The position numbers were made by a program, and so were the translations under genes. Positions 43,135 through 52,684 of a stretch of DNA of 64,000 nt are shown piece by piece (position 1 is the first letter of the stretch; every line of letters begins with the position of its first letter). The notes below the pieces were generated by a model. That model saw only the letters and a program-made list of their open reading frames with translations, was not told where the DNA came from and ran no database searches. Source of the DNA: Ruegeria lacuscaerulensis. GTDB taxonomy: Bacteria > Pseudomonadota > Alphaproteobacteria > Rhodobacterales > Rhodobacteraceae. The stretch spans positions 1-64,000 of the forward strand of contig NZ_WQGO01000005.1 of assembly GCF_013034685.1 (NCBI RefSeq), written 5' to 3'.

Positions 43135-44055
43135 TCACGTCTGGAATGTTGGGGCTACACCGACCGGAGGCTGTTCCAGAACGAACGCCCCGATCCGATC
43201 CAAAAGCGGCCGTCTTGGGCAACCCGGACGGGTCGCCGCGCCTAGATCGCGCAGGTTGCCCGGCGCGTCAAAGGGGATAAAGCACAAAGGCCAGCGGTCG
43301 CGTTTGAATTGCTCGGCCGCCAGGGCCGACACGATTGTACAATCGTCGGAATGACAAATATGCCGACAGATCGTCTCGAACCGCAGCGCGCTTAGGTCAA
43401 ACCGCTTGCTGGCGCGGTTTGCCGGGTCGATCTTGGGAAGACGGTTTTCCAGCTCATAGCCGAAACTATGCGGCAGGCGGATGAAATCGTGACGCGGCAC
43501 TTCCTCAGGCGCAATCGATGGCAGGGTGCAAAGCGGATGCCCCTCGCGCACCGCAAGAAACAACGGCTCGGACCAGATCGACGTGAACTCCAGCGTCTCG
43601 GTGTTGTTGACCTTGGCGACCAGTGCAAGATCCAATGTGTGATCTTCTACCATGCGCAACATGTTATGCGGCAGGTCCTCGATCATCGTCACACGCATAT
43701 TCGGGAACAGGGCTCTGAACAGGTCCGAGAAATACTGCGTCAGATAAGGGGCCAGCGTCGGCGTCATCCCGATAGTGTAGGGAACCGCCTCGGGGTCGCG
43801 GAACTGGGTCGCCGTATCGCGGATCTTTTGCGCATCGTTCAGAACACGTTCGGCAATGCGCAGAACTTGTAGACCACAGGCTGTCGGACGCACTTCGTTA
43901 TTGAGGCGCAGAAACAGTTCCGCTCCCAACTCTTGCTCAAGTTTCTTGACCTGATTGGACAATGCGGGTTGCGAGACATTGCAGGCCGCGGCGGCCTGAC
44001 TGAACTGGCCATGTTTTGCGATGGCCAAGACATATTCCAAATCTCTGAAATTCAT
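43135..44055 (-). CDS. LysR-family regulator of the OxyR-like subgroup
   Basis: 306 residues. N-terminal winged helix-turn-helix MNFRDLEYVLAIAKHGQFSQAAAACNVSQPALSNQVKKLEQELGAELFLR; the effector domain (about 92-300) is OxyR-like (PYTIGMTPTLAPYL and LDLALVAKVN). The region matching the OxyR redox Cys pair (around residues 195-208, LPHSFGYELENRLP) has no Cys. Instead Cys230, Cys234 and Cys239 cluster in CRHICHSDDC, where OxyR has a Gly-containing turn. It does not look like a standard peroxide sensor. It is divergent from the RTX gene across about 340 bases and might regulate it. Confidence 0.85.
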   Translation of the reverse strand: MNFRDLEYVLAIAKHGQFSQAAAACNVSQPALSNQVKKLEQELGAELFLRLNNEVRPTACGLQVLRIAERVLNDAQKIRDTATQFRDPEAVPYTIGMTPTLAPYLTQYFSDLFRALFPNMRVTMIEDLPHNMLRMVEDHTLDLALVAKVNNTETLEFTSIWSEPLFLAVREGHPLCTLPSIAPEEVPRHDFIRLPHSFGYELENRLPKIDPANRASKRFDLSALRFETICRHICHSDDCTIVSALAAEQFKRDRWPLCFIPFDAPGNLRDLGAATRPGCPRRPLLDRIGAFVLEQPPVGVAPTFQT

Positions 44056-44396
44056 ATTCGCAAACTATAAAAACCGAGTCGCACCCCTGCGGGCCGACCA
44101 ATTCTTACCCCAATGCTACCCCTCGTGTATGAAAATACGATCACGTCTGGTCACATAAGTGTCAACTGTCGCAACCGAATAGTTTACCGAAGTGATCTGA
44201 TTTCGGCTAAGTCATTGTTTTTACGCCAATCGACGCTCAAAATCTTCACGAATAACGTGAGTATTTGCGTTGGTTATACCCCCAATTCGAAGGATGAATT
44301 TTAGCTGACCGGTACGGCTGGCTACCCCTTTGATACGCGGAACGCCCATCGCAGCGAGCGATCTGCAAAACGAAACAATTTTTGACGGAGTATCCA
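44056..44396. other. Intergenic region between the LysR gene and the RTX gene
   Basis: 341 AT-richer bases with no convincing gene (the short ORFs here have no ribosome site or protein-like composition). It must hold the promoters of both divergent genes. One symmetric element, TCACG-AATAA-CGTGA (44246-44260), is a possible regulator site. GGAG (44387-44390) is the ribosome site of the RTX gene. Confidence 0.6.
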
Positions 44397-47300
44397 ATGC
44401 TGTCCCAACTTCTAAGCAGCCTTCGCGCACGTCTCTTGACGACGTCCACGCTGGCGCAAGAGACCTCTCGTGATGGTCAGACTCTAATTAACAACTTCGC
44501 GCAAAGCACCGTGGTTGATGACACCCCGGCTTTTGTACTGGCAAACGACTTTTCGCGTCTGCTGAACTTTGGTGAAATCATCACCAACAACGCAGTTGCC
44601 GCTGTTCAAGCCCAAGGCCAGGACGTCGACATCTTCAACTTCGCCACCGGCCGTATCGAAGCCAACAACGGCCCTGACGCGCTGGCAACCGGTGTTCAGG
44701 TCACAGGCAGCGCCTCGATCCGCAACTTTGGCGAGATCGTGGGCGAATTCAATGGCGTGCAATTTGCTGGCGCCGAAAGCTCGGGCAGCCTCGACAACTT
44801 TGCAGGCGGCGTGATCAGCTCGGACAGCCGGGCTGTGGACATTCAGGGCCAGGGAATCGACGTTCGCAACTTTGGTGACATCATCGGCACCGGCGATCAG
44901 CGCAACGGCACCATCTACACCAACTCGACCGCCGAGGACGTCTCGATCTCGAACTTCACGGGCGGCACCGTTGACGCAGGTGAAGGCAACCAGGGCGCAG
45001 GTGTGTCGCTGCAGGTGGGTGACGAGGTCGGCGATCGTGTCGAAACCGACATCTTCAACGGCTTTGGTGCAACCATTCAGGGTCGCGGTCAGGCAGCATC
45101 GAACACATCGCTGGCCGGCGACGGCATCCGAGTCGACAACGGCGCCGAGGGCACCATCCTGGAAACCGAAATCGTCAACAGCGGCCTGATTACGTCGGAA
45201 AGCACCCAAGGCACTGCCGGTGGTATCCGCATCGCCGACGGCGCCAACACCGAAGGCGAAATCCTGAACACCTCGACCGGGGTGATCGAAGGTGCCGCGA
45301 ACGGTCTGTATATCGGCCAGGGTGAACATGATCTTGACGTTCTGAACTTCGGCACCATCCAATCCGACAGCCGCGCCGTAAACATCGATGGCACAGGGGT
45401 TAACTTGATCAACGGTGGCGACATTCTGGGCACCGACGATCAGCGCAACGGCACTGTCTATGCCGATGGCACCGCCGATGATTTCTCGGTCAACAACCTC
45501 GTAACCGGGACCATCGACGCGGGCGAGCACAACCAAGGCTCGGGTTTTGGTGTTGAAATCGGTGACGCACCAGACGGCGTGACATCGTTCACGCTGGACA
45601 ACGCCGGTACGATCCAAGGCCGCGGCAATGCCGCAGCGGGCACAAACGCAGCCGGTGACGGCGTGCGGATCGGCAATGTCGGCAACATCGGCACCACCGA
45701 TGCGGTCATCAACAACACCGGCACCATCGACTCGGAAGGCGCAAACGGTACCGTTGCTGGCGTACGCTTCGTAAACGGCGTTTCGTTCCAGGGTGAGTTC
45801 AACAACTCGGGCGATATCTCGGGCGTGCAGAACGGTGTCTATTTCGGCAACCCGGTCAACGGTGAGGGCGCAGATCACACCGGTGGTGTGTTCAACAACC
45901 TGGAAGGCGGGACCATCTCGTCCGACAGCCGCGCGTTCAACATTGATGGCATCGGTCTGGAAGTGAACAACGCCGGTGACATCCTTGGCACCGACAATCA
46001 GCGCAACGGCACAGTCTATGCTGATGGCACCGCGCAGGACTTTACCTTCAACAACCTCTCGACCGGTGTGGTCGATGCGGGCGAAGGCAATGAAGGTTCG
46101 GGCTTTGGCGCTGAGATTGCAGGCGAGAACAGCTTTGAGCTGAACAACGAAGGCACCATCCAGGGTCGCGGCAACGCGGCGGCAGGCACCAACGGCGCCG
46201 GAGACGGCATCCGTATTGGCAATGTCGGCAACACGGGCACGTTCTCGGGCACCATCACCAACTCGGGCACCGTTGCATCCGAAGGTGCAAACGGCACCGT
46301 CGGTGCGTTCCGTGCGGTGAACAACGTCAACTTCCAAGGTCAGCTGATCAACGAAGAAGGCGGTCTGTTCGAAGGCGGCCAGAACGGTGTGTACTTTGGC
46401 ACCGGTGATCACACAGGCGGCTCGTTCGTCAACCGCGGCACTGTGACATCGGACAGCCGTGCGGTGAACATCGACGGGATCGGTCTGGATGTTGTCAACG
46501 AAGGCGAAATCCTTGGCACTGGCGATCAGCGCAACGGCACCGTCTATGCCGATGGCACTGCTGACAACTACAGCTTCACCAACTCGGGTCTGGTCGATGC
46601 AGGCGAAGGCAATAACGGTTCCGCCGTTTCGCTGCAAACCGGCGACGAGTCGGGGGACATCGTGTCCGCAGCAGTCATCAACGAAGGTACGCTGCAAGGT
46701 CGTGGCGATGCGCTGGAAGGCAACCAGGTCGGTGACGGTCTGCGCCTGTTCACCAGCCAGGACGACGCCTCTTTCGCGGGTGTTGTGGTCAACGAAGGCC
46801 TGATCGCCGGTTCCGAGGACTCGGACGCCGCAGCAGGTATCCGCGTTGATGGCGGCCTGAACCTGGTTGGCGCGATCCTGAACGAAGGCGAAATCCGCGG
46901 CACGGTCAATGCGATCGACGCATCGGATGCAGGCTTCGTGACCATCGTCAACGACGACGAAGGCGTGATCAACGGCAACGTTCTGCTGAGCGACGGCGAC
47001 GACATCTTTGTCGACCTGGGCACCACCAACGGTGATATCTCGGGCGGCGCAGGCGATGACGTTCTGATCGCAGGCGACGCAGACAACGTCATCACCGGCG
47101 GTCTGGGCAATGACTTCATCGACGGTGGCGAAGGCATCGACACAGCCGATTTCTCGGATCTGGATGTCGCGGTCGAGGTTAGCCTGGATGCAAACGGCAA
47201 TGGCACTGCCACACGTGACACCGGCTTTAACGTCACCGTCACCGACGCGGTTGTTGCAGCACCGGATCAGTTCGGATCGTCCATCACCAACGGCGCCGAG

Positions 47301-48584
47301 TTCGTGGAGCAGGCAGTCCAGGGCAACCTGTACTACAACATCCACACATCGGACTTCCCGGCTGGTGAAATTCGCGGGCAACTGCTGGTTGACAGCGACG
47401 TGACCGAGAATGGCATCCGTACTGTCACGCTGAGCGGTGGTCTGGACGCCTCGCAGGAGCCTGGTCCTACATCCGACAGCGAAGCGACCGGTCAGGCGAC
47501 CCTCGTCGTCACTCAAAACCTGGAAACCGGTGAAGTCACCTATTCCAGCGAGTTGAGCGTTACGGGCCTGAACGAAGCTGATCTGTTGACGCCGATCCCG
47601 GGTGTTGTCTCGGCTGTGCACTTGCACAATGCACCTGCTGGTCAGAACGGCCCGGTCGTGCAGGACACGCTGGTAGATGCTGGTGCAACGCTGGATACCG
47701 AAGCCACTGGTGGCACAGGTGTCATCGGCGAGGACGTCATCGACAACCAGATCGAAGTGGACATCCTGCGCTCGATCGAGCGGGTTGTCGGCTCGGATGA
47801 CAGCGACACGATCGACGTCTCCAGCTTTGACGGTGTAACCGTTGATCTGGACCTCAGCGGTCCTTCGCCGAACCCTGCTGGCAGCGGTGATGAAGGTCCG
47901 CAGGACGGTGCCATCATCCAGAATGGCCAGATCGTCGCCGAAGTTGATGACTTCGAAAACGTTGTAGGCTCGGACGGGGATGACCTGATCCTTGGCAACA
48001 ACGAGTTCAACATCCTCGACGGTGGTGCCGGCAATGACGCGATCCATTCCTTCGGAGGTGCCGACGTGATCATCGGTGGCGAAGGGATCGACACCGCGCT
48101 GTTCACTGCAGGGCCGGGCGTTGTTCTGGATCTGGATAAAGAAGGCAACGGCGTTGCACAGGTCAATGCACCCGATGGTGCAATCCTGGATCAGGTGTTT
48201 GGGTTCGAAAACATCAACGGCTCGAACAACGCTGGCAGCCCGAATGGTGGCGACGACATCCTGTCGGGCAACTCGGGGTCCAACACCCTGAACGGTCAGG
48301 CCGGTGACGATGTGCTGAACGGTGAGGGTGGCGATGACATCCTGATCGGTGGCGCAGGCAACGACACCTTCGTCTTCGAAGGCAACTTCGGCAACGACGT
48401 CATTCAGGACTTCGAAGTCGGTCTGGACCAGCTCCAGTTCGGCGAATTCGGACCCGACTTCGACGGCAGTGTCAGCGTTGCACAAGATGGCGACGACGCG
48501 GTCATCACCTTCGGCAGTGAAGGGTCCGTCCGCCTCGCCGGTGTCAACAGCACCGACCTGAACGACGACGACTTTGTCGCGTAA
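44397..48584 (+). CDS. Secreted RTX repeat protein with tandem 180-residue units and a CHRD segment
   Basis: 1395 residues, no N-terminal signal peptide, very acidic and Gly/Asn-rich: a type I secretion substrate. Residues about 135-860 hold four related units, each with a SDSRAVNIDG-like piece, a GTGDQRNGTVYADGTA piece, a VDAGEGNQGSG piece and a TIQGRGNAAAGTN piece. RTX nonapeptides follow (about 878-921, 1197-1235 and 1281-1345; GGAGNDTFVF). Between them (about 945-1098) is a CHRD-like segment (NLYYNIHTSDFPAGEIRGQLL; AVHLHNAPAGQNG). The C-terminal 60 residues presumably carry the secretion signal. The start at 44397 has GGAG six bases upstream. A role in adhesion, biofilm matrix or surface layer is inferred. 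Confidence 0.88.
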   Translation: MLSQLLSSLRARLLTTSTLAQETSRDGQTLINNFAQSTVVDDTPAFVLANDFSRLLNFGEIITNNAVAAVQAQGQDVDIFNFATGRIEANNGPDALATGVQVTGSASIRNFGEIVGEFNGVQFAGAESSGSLDNFAGGVISSDSRAVDIQGQGIDVRNFGDIIGTGDQRNGTIYTNSTAEDVSISNFTGGTVDAGEGNQGAGVSLQVGDEVGDRVETDIFNGFGATIQGRGQAASNTSLAGDGIRVDNGAEGTILETEIVNSGLITSESTQGTAGGIRIADGANTEGEILNTSTGVIEGAANGLYIGQGEHDLDVLNFGTIQSDSRAVNIDGTGVNLINGGDILGTDDQRNGTVYADGTADDFSVNNLVTGTIDAGEHNQGSGFGVEIGDAPDGVTSFTLDNAGTIQGRGNAAAGTNAAGDGVRIGNVGNIGTTDAVINNTGTIDSEGANGTVAGVRFVNGVSFQGEFNNSGDISGVQNGVYFGNPVNGEGADHTGGVFNNLEGGTISSDSRAFNIDGIGLEVNNAGDILGTDNQRNGTVYADGTAQDFTFNNLSTGVVDAGEGNEGSGFGAEIAGENSFELNNEGTIQGRGNAAAGTNGAGDGIRIGNVGNTGTFSGTITNSGTVASEGANGTVGAFRAVNNVNFQGQLINEEGGLFEGGQNGVYFGTGDHTGGSFVNRGTVTSDSRAVNIDGIGLDVVNEGEILGTGDQRNGTVYADGTADNYSFTNSGLVDAGEGNNGSAVSLQTGDESGDIVSAAVINEGTLQGRGDALEGNQVGDGLRLFTSQDDASFAGVVVNEGLIAGSEDSDAAAGIRVDGGLNLVGAILNEGEIRGTVNAIDASDAGFVTIVNDDEGVINGNVLLSDGDDIFVDLGTTNGDISGGAGDDVLIAGDADNVITGGLGNDFIDGGEGIDTADFSDLDVAVEVSLDANGNGTATRDTGFNVTVTDAVVAAPDQFGSSITNGAEFVEQAVQGNLYYNIHTSDFPAGEIRGQLLVDSDVTENGIRTVTLSGGLDASQEPGPTSDSEATGQATLVVTQNLETGEVTYSSELSVTGLNEADLLTPIPGVVSAVHLHNAPAGQNGPVVQDTLVDAGATLDTEATGGTGVIGEDVIDNQIEVDILRSIERVVGSDDSDTIDVSSFDGVTVDLDLSGPSPNPAGSGDEGPQDGAIIQNGQIVAEVDDFENVVGSDGDDLILGNNEFNILDGGAGNDAIHSFGGADVIIGGEGIDTALFTAGPGVVLDLDKEGNGVAQVNAPDGAILDQVFGFENINGSNNAGSPNGGDDILSGNSGSNTLNGQAGDDVLNGEGGDDILIGGAGNDTFVFEGNFGNDVIQDFEVGLDQLQFGEFGPDFDGSVSVAQDGDDAVITFGSEGSVRLAGVNSTDLNDDDFVA
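44818..46910 (+). repeat. Four tandem units of about 530-560 bases within the RTX gene
   Basis: The SDSRAV/F marker recurs at about 44818, 45361, 45918 and 46447, giving periods near 543, 557 and 529 bases. Other marker pieces recur in the same order in each unit, so the repeats are whole-domain duplications. Confidence 0.85.
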
Positions 48585-48595
48585 CTGACCAACAG

Positions 48596-48624
48596 CGGGG
48601 CGGCCTTGGGTCGCCCCGTTCTTC
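48596..48624 (+). terminator. Hairpin between the RTX gene and its exporter genes (probable attenuator)
   Basis: CGGGGCG (48596-48602) pairs with CGCCCCG (48612-48618) and is followed by TTCTTC. The T-run is short, so partial read-through into the ABC and HlyD genes is likely, giving more substrate than exporter. Confidence 0.7.
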
Positions 48625-48645
48625 AAACCGGAAAGGGTCAAAGAA

Positions 48646-50403
48646 ATGTTCAAGCAAGCCAATCCCGTCAAAACTGCCTGGGGGTCACTGCGCAAGGGTT
48701 TTGTTGCGGTCGCCTTCTTCAGCCTGTTTCTGAACCTGCTTATGCTGGCTGGGCCGCTTTACATGTTGCAGGTCTATGACCGTGTTCTGACCAGCCAGAA
48801 CGTCGACACACTGATCGCTCTGTCCGTTCTTCTGGTTGGTGTTTTCATTGTAATCGCCTGCCTTGACCTGATGCGGATGCGCATCCTGGGTCGTCTCGCC
48901 GCCCGGTTCGAGCTGAGCGTCGGCGCCCCGGTGCTCAGCGCTGCGATGCGCCGCCGGGTGCAGGGCGAAAGCGACGCCGGCGAGCATCTGGTCGAGGATG
49001 TCAACGGCTTCCGCGAGTTCATCTCGGGCACGACCCTGATCGCCTTTTTCGACGCCCCCTGGATCCCGATCTATTTGATGGTGCTGTATGTTCTGCACCC
49101 ACTGCTGGGCCTGCTGGGTCTGGTCGGCGCGCTGACCTTGACCATCATGGCATTGATCAACAACTCGCGCGCCCGCGGCCCGATGGAGCAAGCCTCGCAG
49201 GCGCGTGGACGTTCTGACGCGCTGTTCAACACCAGCGACAAGAACGCCGAACTTGTGCATGCGCTGGGAATGAAGTCAGACCTGATGCGCCGTTGGACTG
49301 CCTTGCAAGCCGATGCGCACCAGTACAAGACGCGCGCCTCGGACCGTGTGGCCAGCTTCTCGGTACTGTCCAAAACAATCCGTATGGGCCTGCAATCAGC
49401 CATACTGGGTCTGGGTGCCGCACTGGCCATCACCGGGGAATCCACCGCCGGTGTGATGATCGCTGCAACCATCGTTCTGGCCCGCGCTTTGTCGCCTATC
49501 GACCAGTTGATCGGCCAGTGGCGCACCTTCCTGGCCGCGCGCGGTTCCTATGCCAAGATCAAGAAACTGACCGAGGATTATGCGGAAGCGCCGACCAATC
49601 TGAACCTGCCACGCGCGTTCAAGTCGCTGGACGTCAAAATTGCACAGGCCGGCCCGCCACGCGCTGTGAACGCCACCATCCGCGGCATCGACTTTGGTCT
49701 GCAGCCGGGCGACGTTCTGGCCGTGATTGGCCACAGCGGATCGGGGAAAACCACGCTAGGCAAGATGCTGGCCGGGATCTGGTTCCCGCAGCGCGGCGAG
49801 GTTCTGCTGGATGGAAGCCCTCTGTCCAAATGGAATAACGAGGACCTTGGCAAGCAGATCGGTTACCTGCCGCAGGACGTTGAGCTGTTCGACGGCACGA
49901 TCCGCGAAAATATCGGCCGCTTCTCGATCGCCATTGACGATGCCGAAGTTCTGCGCGCCGCGCGTGAGGCTGGCGTGCACGAGCTGATAAGCTCGCTGCC
50001 CGACGGCTATGAAACACGTATCGGTCAGGGCTTTTTCCTGTCCGGCGGTCAACGCCAACGTCTGGCCCTGGCCCGCGCGCTTTACGGTGATCCGTTCGTT
50101 CTGGTTCTGGACGAACCGAACTCGGACCTGGATGCCGAAGGCGAACAGGCTCTGCGCGACGCTATTCTGGCCGCGCAAGCCCGCCGAGCGATCTCGATCG
50201 TGATGACGCACCGCCCGGCCACCCTGCAAGCAGCCAACAAGGTCATGGTGCTGCGCGACGGCAACCAGACCCAATTCGGCGACAAAGATGACGTGCTGAA
50301 AGTCAACCGGCGCAATGTCCTTGCCACCCCCACTCAACCCGGCGCAGCGGCCCCGTCGCCACGCCCTGCAAATGAAATCCAGATCAGCGGAGCAGCCCAA
50401 TGA
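48646..50403 (+). CDS. Type I secretion system ABC transporter (PrtD/HasD-type)
   Basis: 585 residues: membrane domain (about 15-300, start GSLRKGFVAVAFFSLFLNLLMLAGPLYMLQVYDRVLTSQN) and nucleotide-binding domain with Walker A GHSGSGKTT, PQDVELFDGTIRENIG, signature LSGGQRQRLALARAL and Walker B VLVLDEPNSDLD. There is no N-terminal C39 peptidase domain, consistent with an RTX substrate recognised by its uncleaved C-terminus. It follows the RTX gene by 61 bases and overlaps the HlyD gene by four. Confidence 0.93.
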   Translation: MFKQANPVKTAWGSLRKGFVAVAFFSLFLNLLMLAGPLYMLQVYDRVLTSQNVDTLIALSVLLVGVFIVIACLDLMRMRILGRLAARFELSVGAPVLSAAMRRRVQGESDAGEHLVEDVNGFREFISGTTLIAFFDAPWIPIYLMVLYVLHPLLGLLGLVGALTLTIMALINNSRARGPMEQASQARGRSDALFNTSDKNAELVHALGMKSDLMRRWTALQADAHQYKTRASDRVASFSVLSKTIRMGLQSAILGLGAALAITGESTAGVMIAATIVLARALSPIDQLIGQWRTFLAARGSYAKIKKLTEDYAEAPTNLNLPRAFKSLDVKIAQAGPPRAVNATIRGIDFGLQPGDVLAVIGHSGSGKTTLGKMLAGIWFPQRGEVLLDGSPLSKWNNEDLGKQIGYLPQDVELFDGTIRENIGRFSIAIDDAEVLRAAREAGVHELISSLPDGYETRIGQGFFLSGGQRQRLALARALYGDPFVLVLDEPNSDLDAEGEQALRDAILAAQARRAISIVMTHRPATLQAANKVMVLRDGNQTQFGDKDDVLKVNRRNVLATPTQPGAAAPSPRPANEIQISGAAQ

Positions 50404-51770
50404 CAAACTTGGTTCCCCACTCCCAATCCTACGGTGCAGTTGCCTTTCACGAGGCGCAACTGAAGGAAATCAACGACACCACATCAAATATCGGACGCTA
50501 TATCCTGTTCGGCGTCTTCACCCTGATGGCCTTTGTCGGCGGCAGCGCCTATTGGGCCCTGGCCTCGAAACTGGACGGCGCAGTAGTTGCTCCTGCCTCG
50601 TTCGTGGTCGAAGGCGACCGCAAAACGGTCGAGCATCTGGATGGCGGCATCATTCACGCAATCCTCGTCACGGATGGCGAGTTTGTGCAGGCCGGGCAAC
50701 CCCTCGTGCGGCTCGACAGCACCGAGATCGACGTCGATCTTAGCGTGCAGGGCAGCCAGTTGGGCGAGCTTTCAGTACGCCGCGCCCGTCTGATGGCACA
50801 GATGAGCGGCCAAGGTCACTTCGACGAAGCTGCCGCATTTGCGGGTTTTCAGGAAGGCATGGAGCGCCTGCATTGGGTCTCGCCCTATCTGACGCAGAAA
50901 CAACTCTTCGATGCCGAGGCCCGCGCCCGCAACACCGAAGCCCAAATCAACGCGCAGCGCGTGTCGGGTCTGCGTGCCCAGATCGCGGGTTTGAAAGAGC
51001 AACGCCAAAGCACTCAAAACCAGATCGATATCACCAAAGGTGAGCTGACCAACCTGGAATCTTTGTTGGCCAAAGGTCTGGTTGCCATCACTCGCGTCAG
51101 CGCCCGCCGGATCGAGTTGGAGCGTCTTAATGGTGTCGATGCCTCGCTGCGCACGCAAATCGCGCAAGCCGAAAACCAGGTGCAGGAACTGGAATTGTCG
51201 CTGATCAGCCAGCAGAAACTGCGTGATGAGGTCATCGCCGGAGAACTGGCCGTAGTCGAAGCCCAGCTTGATCTGGTCCGTCCGCAATTTGCAGGAACGC
51301 TGGCCCGTCTGAACCGCACGCAGGTTCTGGCCCCGACCAGCGGCCGTGTGGTGAACCTGGCGGTATCAACGACCGGTGGTGTGATCCGACCCGGTGAGCC
51401 GATCATGGACATCGTGCCCGCCGATCAGGCCCTGATCGTCGAAGCTCGCGTCAAGACCGGTGACATCGACAAGCTGCATATCGGGCAAACCACGCGTATC
51501 CGCCTGTCCGCTTTCGCGCAGGCCGATGTCCCCGAAGCCAATGGTCAGATCTTCGACATTTCAGCCGACGCGCTGGAAGACGACCGCACAGGCGAGGCTT
51601 ACTACAAAGCCCGCGTCAAATTGGACGCCGATCAGCCGCAGGCGATCGCGGCACTGGATCTGGTGCCGGGAATGCCCGCCGATCTGTTTGTGAATACCGG
51701 CGAACGGGCAGTCTTTACCTACCTGTCGCAACCTATCAGCGACCGGTTGGCCAAAACGTTTATCGAGTGA
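50400..51770 (+). CDS. Type I secretion membrane-fusion protein (HlyD family)
   Basis: 456 residues: a short cytoplasmic N-terminus, one membrane span (IGRYILFGVFTLMAFVGGSAYWAL), a lipoyl-like half (VEGDRKTVEHLDGGIIHAILVTDGEFVQAGQPLVRLDST), long coiled-coil hairpin helices (about 165-290), the second lipoyl half (LAPTSGRVVNLAVSTTGGVI) and a beta-barrel end with the HlyD signature around LVPGMPADLFVNTGER. It bridges the ABC exporter to an outer membrane TolC-type channel encoded elsewhere. It overlaps the ABC gene (ATGA). Confidence 0.93.
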   Translation: MTNLVPHSQSYGAVAFHEAQLKEINDTTSNIGRYILFGVFTLMAFVGGSAYWALASKLDGAVVAPASFVVEGDRKTVEHLDGGIIHAILVTDGEFVQAGQPLVRLDSTEIDVDLSVQGSQLGELSVRRARLMAQMSGQGHFDEAAAFAGFQEGMERLHWVSPYLTQKQLFDAEARARNTEAQINAQRVSGLRAQIAGLKEQRQSTQNQIDITKGELTNLESLLAKGLVAITRVSARRIELERLNGVDASLRTQIAQAENQVQELELSLISQQKLRDEVIAGELAVVEAQLDLVRPQFAGTLARLNRTQVLAPTSGRVVNLAVSTTGGVIRPGEPIMDIVPADQALIVEARVKTGDIDKLHIGQTTRIRLSAFAQADVPEANGQIFDISADALEDDRTGEAYYKARVKLDADQPQAIAALDLVPGMPADLFVNTGERAVFTYLSQPISDRLAKTFIE

Positions 51771-51780
51771 CCTGGGTACC

Positions 51781-51815
51781 CCCGCGCCTATTTTTTAGGC
51801 GCGGGTTGTTCTTTT
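51781..51815 (+). terminator. Rho-independent terminator after the type I secretion operon
   Basis: CCCGCGCCTA (51781-51790) pairs with TAGGCGCGGG (51796-51805), then TTGTTCTTTT. It starts 10 bases after the HlyD stop. Confidence 0.9.
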
Positions 51816-51904
51816 GGCGCATTTATCACCGCTATACATTTACTTCGCTGGGGCATGGTTTTCTAATTTCACGATATGAAACTCTGCACGACCCCTCCCC
51901 GGCC

Positions 51905-52666
51905 ATGACGCGCGCGCCTGATTTATTGGTTTTTTCCGATCTCGACGGGACGCTGCTGGATCATCACGACTATAGCTGGGCAGCCGCCAAACCCGGGCTT
52001 CAGCGCCTGTCTTATCTGAAGGCCGGTCTGGTCTTGGCCAGCAGCAAAACCGCGGCTGAAATTCTGCCTCTGCAACAGGAACTCGGGCTTGTCGGGATGC
52101 CCGCCATCGTTGAAAACGGCTCGGGCGTTCTATGGCCGGACCAGCCCAATAGCGGCGAAACCTGTTATGCCAAGCTGCGCGCAAGTCTCGCAGAACTGCC
52201 CAAGGGATTTGAAGGCTTCGGGGATATGTCCGATAGCGAGATCGCCAATTTGACGGGCCTCGACCCCCAGCAGGCGTCGCTTGCCCGACAGCGTCGGTTT
52301 AGCGAGCCGGGCCTGTGGACTGGCTCCACTTCAGGCCTTGAAGCATTCCTTGCTGCCGCGCAGGAACACGGATTGCACGCGCGTCAGGGTGGGCGATTTC
52401 TGACCTTGTCGTTTGGCTCGACCAAAGCGGACGCGATGCGCGAGGTTATCAGCCACTTTACCCCTCGTCTGACGATCGCTTTGGGGGATGCTCCGAATGA
52501 CCGTGAGATGCTGGAGCTGGCCGATCACGGCGTGGTCGTTCACAACCCCCACAGCGCTGGGATATCGCAGTTTCCGTCCGATACCGAAGCCCGCATTCTC
52601 AGAACAAAACAGGCAGGTCCACAAGGGTGGTCGGACGCGATTTTGGCGCTGACCCGGGATCTTTGA
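51905..52666 (+). CDS. HAD-IIB phosphatase, mannosyl/glucosyl-3-phosphoglycerate phosphatase-like
   Basis: 253 residues. HAD motif I FSDLDGTLLDHHDYSW, motif II Ser/Thr in VLASSKT, the cap insert, and the motif III/IV end ALGDAPNDREMLELADHGVVV. The sequence fits the mannosyl-3-phosphoglycerate phosphatase family, which removes phosphate from glycosyl-3-phosphoglycerate to give the compatible solute. The ATG at 51905 puts the first Asp motif near the N-terminus as usual. It lies 18 bases before the glycosyltransferase. Confidence 0.83.
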   Translation: MTRAPDLLVFSDLDGTLLDHHDYSWAAAKPGLQRLSYLKAGLVLASSKTAAEILPLQQELGLVGMPAIVENGSGVLWPDQPNSGETCYAKLRASLAELPKGFEGFGDMSDSEIANLTGLDPQQASLARQRRFSEPGLWTGSTSGLEAFLAAAQEHGLHARQGGRFLTLSFGSTKADAMREVISHFTPRLTIALGDAPNDREMLELADHGVVVHNPHSAGISQFPSDTEARILRTKQAGPQGWSDAILALTRDL

Positions 52667-52684
52667 CAAAACGAGGCGCACGAC

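Noticed and set aside
44113-44304. 63-codon frame between the LysR and RTX genes
   Set aside because: No ribosome site, AT-rich and without protein-like features; most likely promoter DNA.
44484-48695. A 1403-codon open frame antisense to the RTX gene
   Set aside because: It mirrors the repeats of the plus-strand gene, lacks a ribosome site and recognisable domains, and runs into the ABC gene. The plus frame has RTX motifs and the right neighbours.
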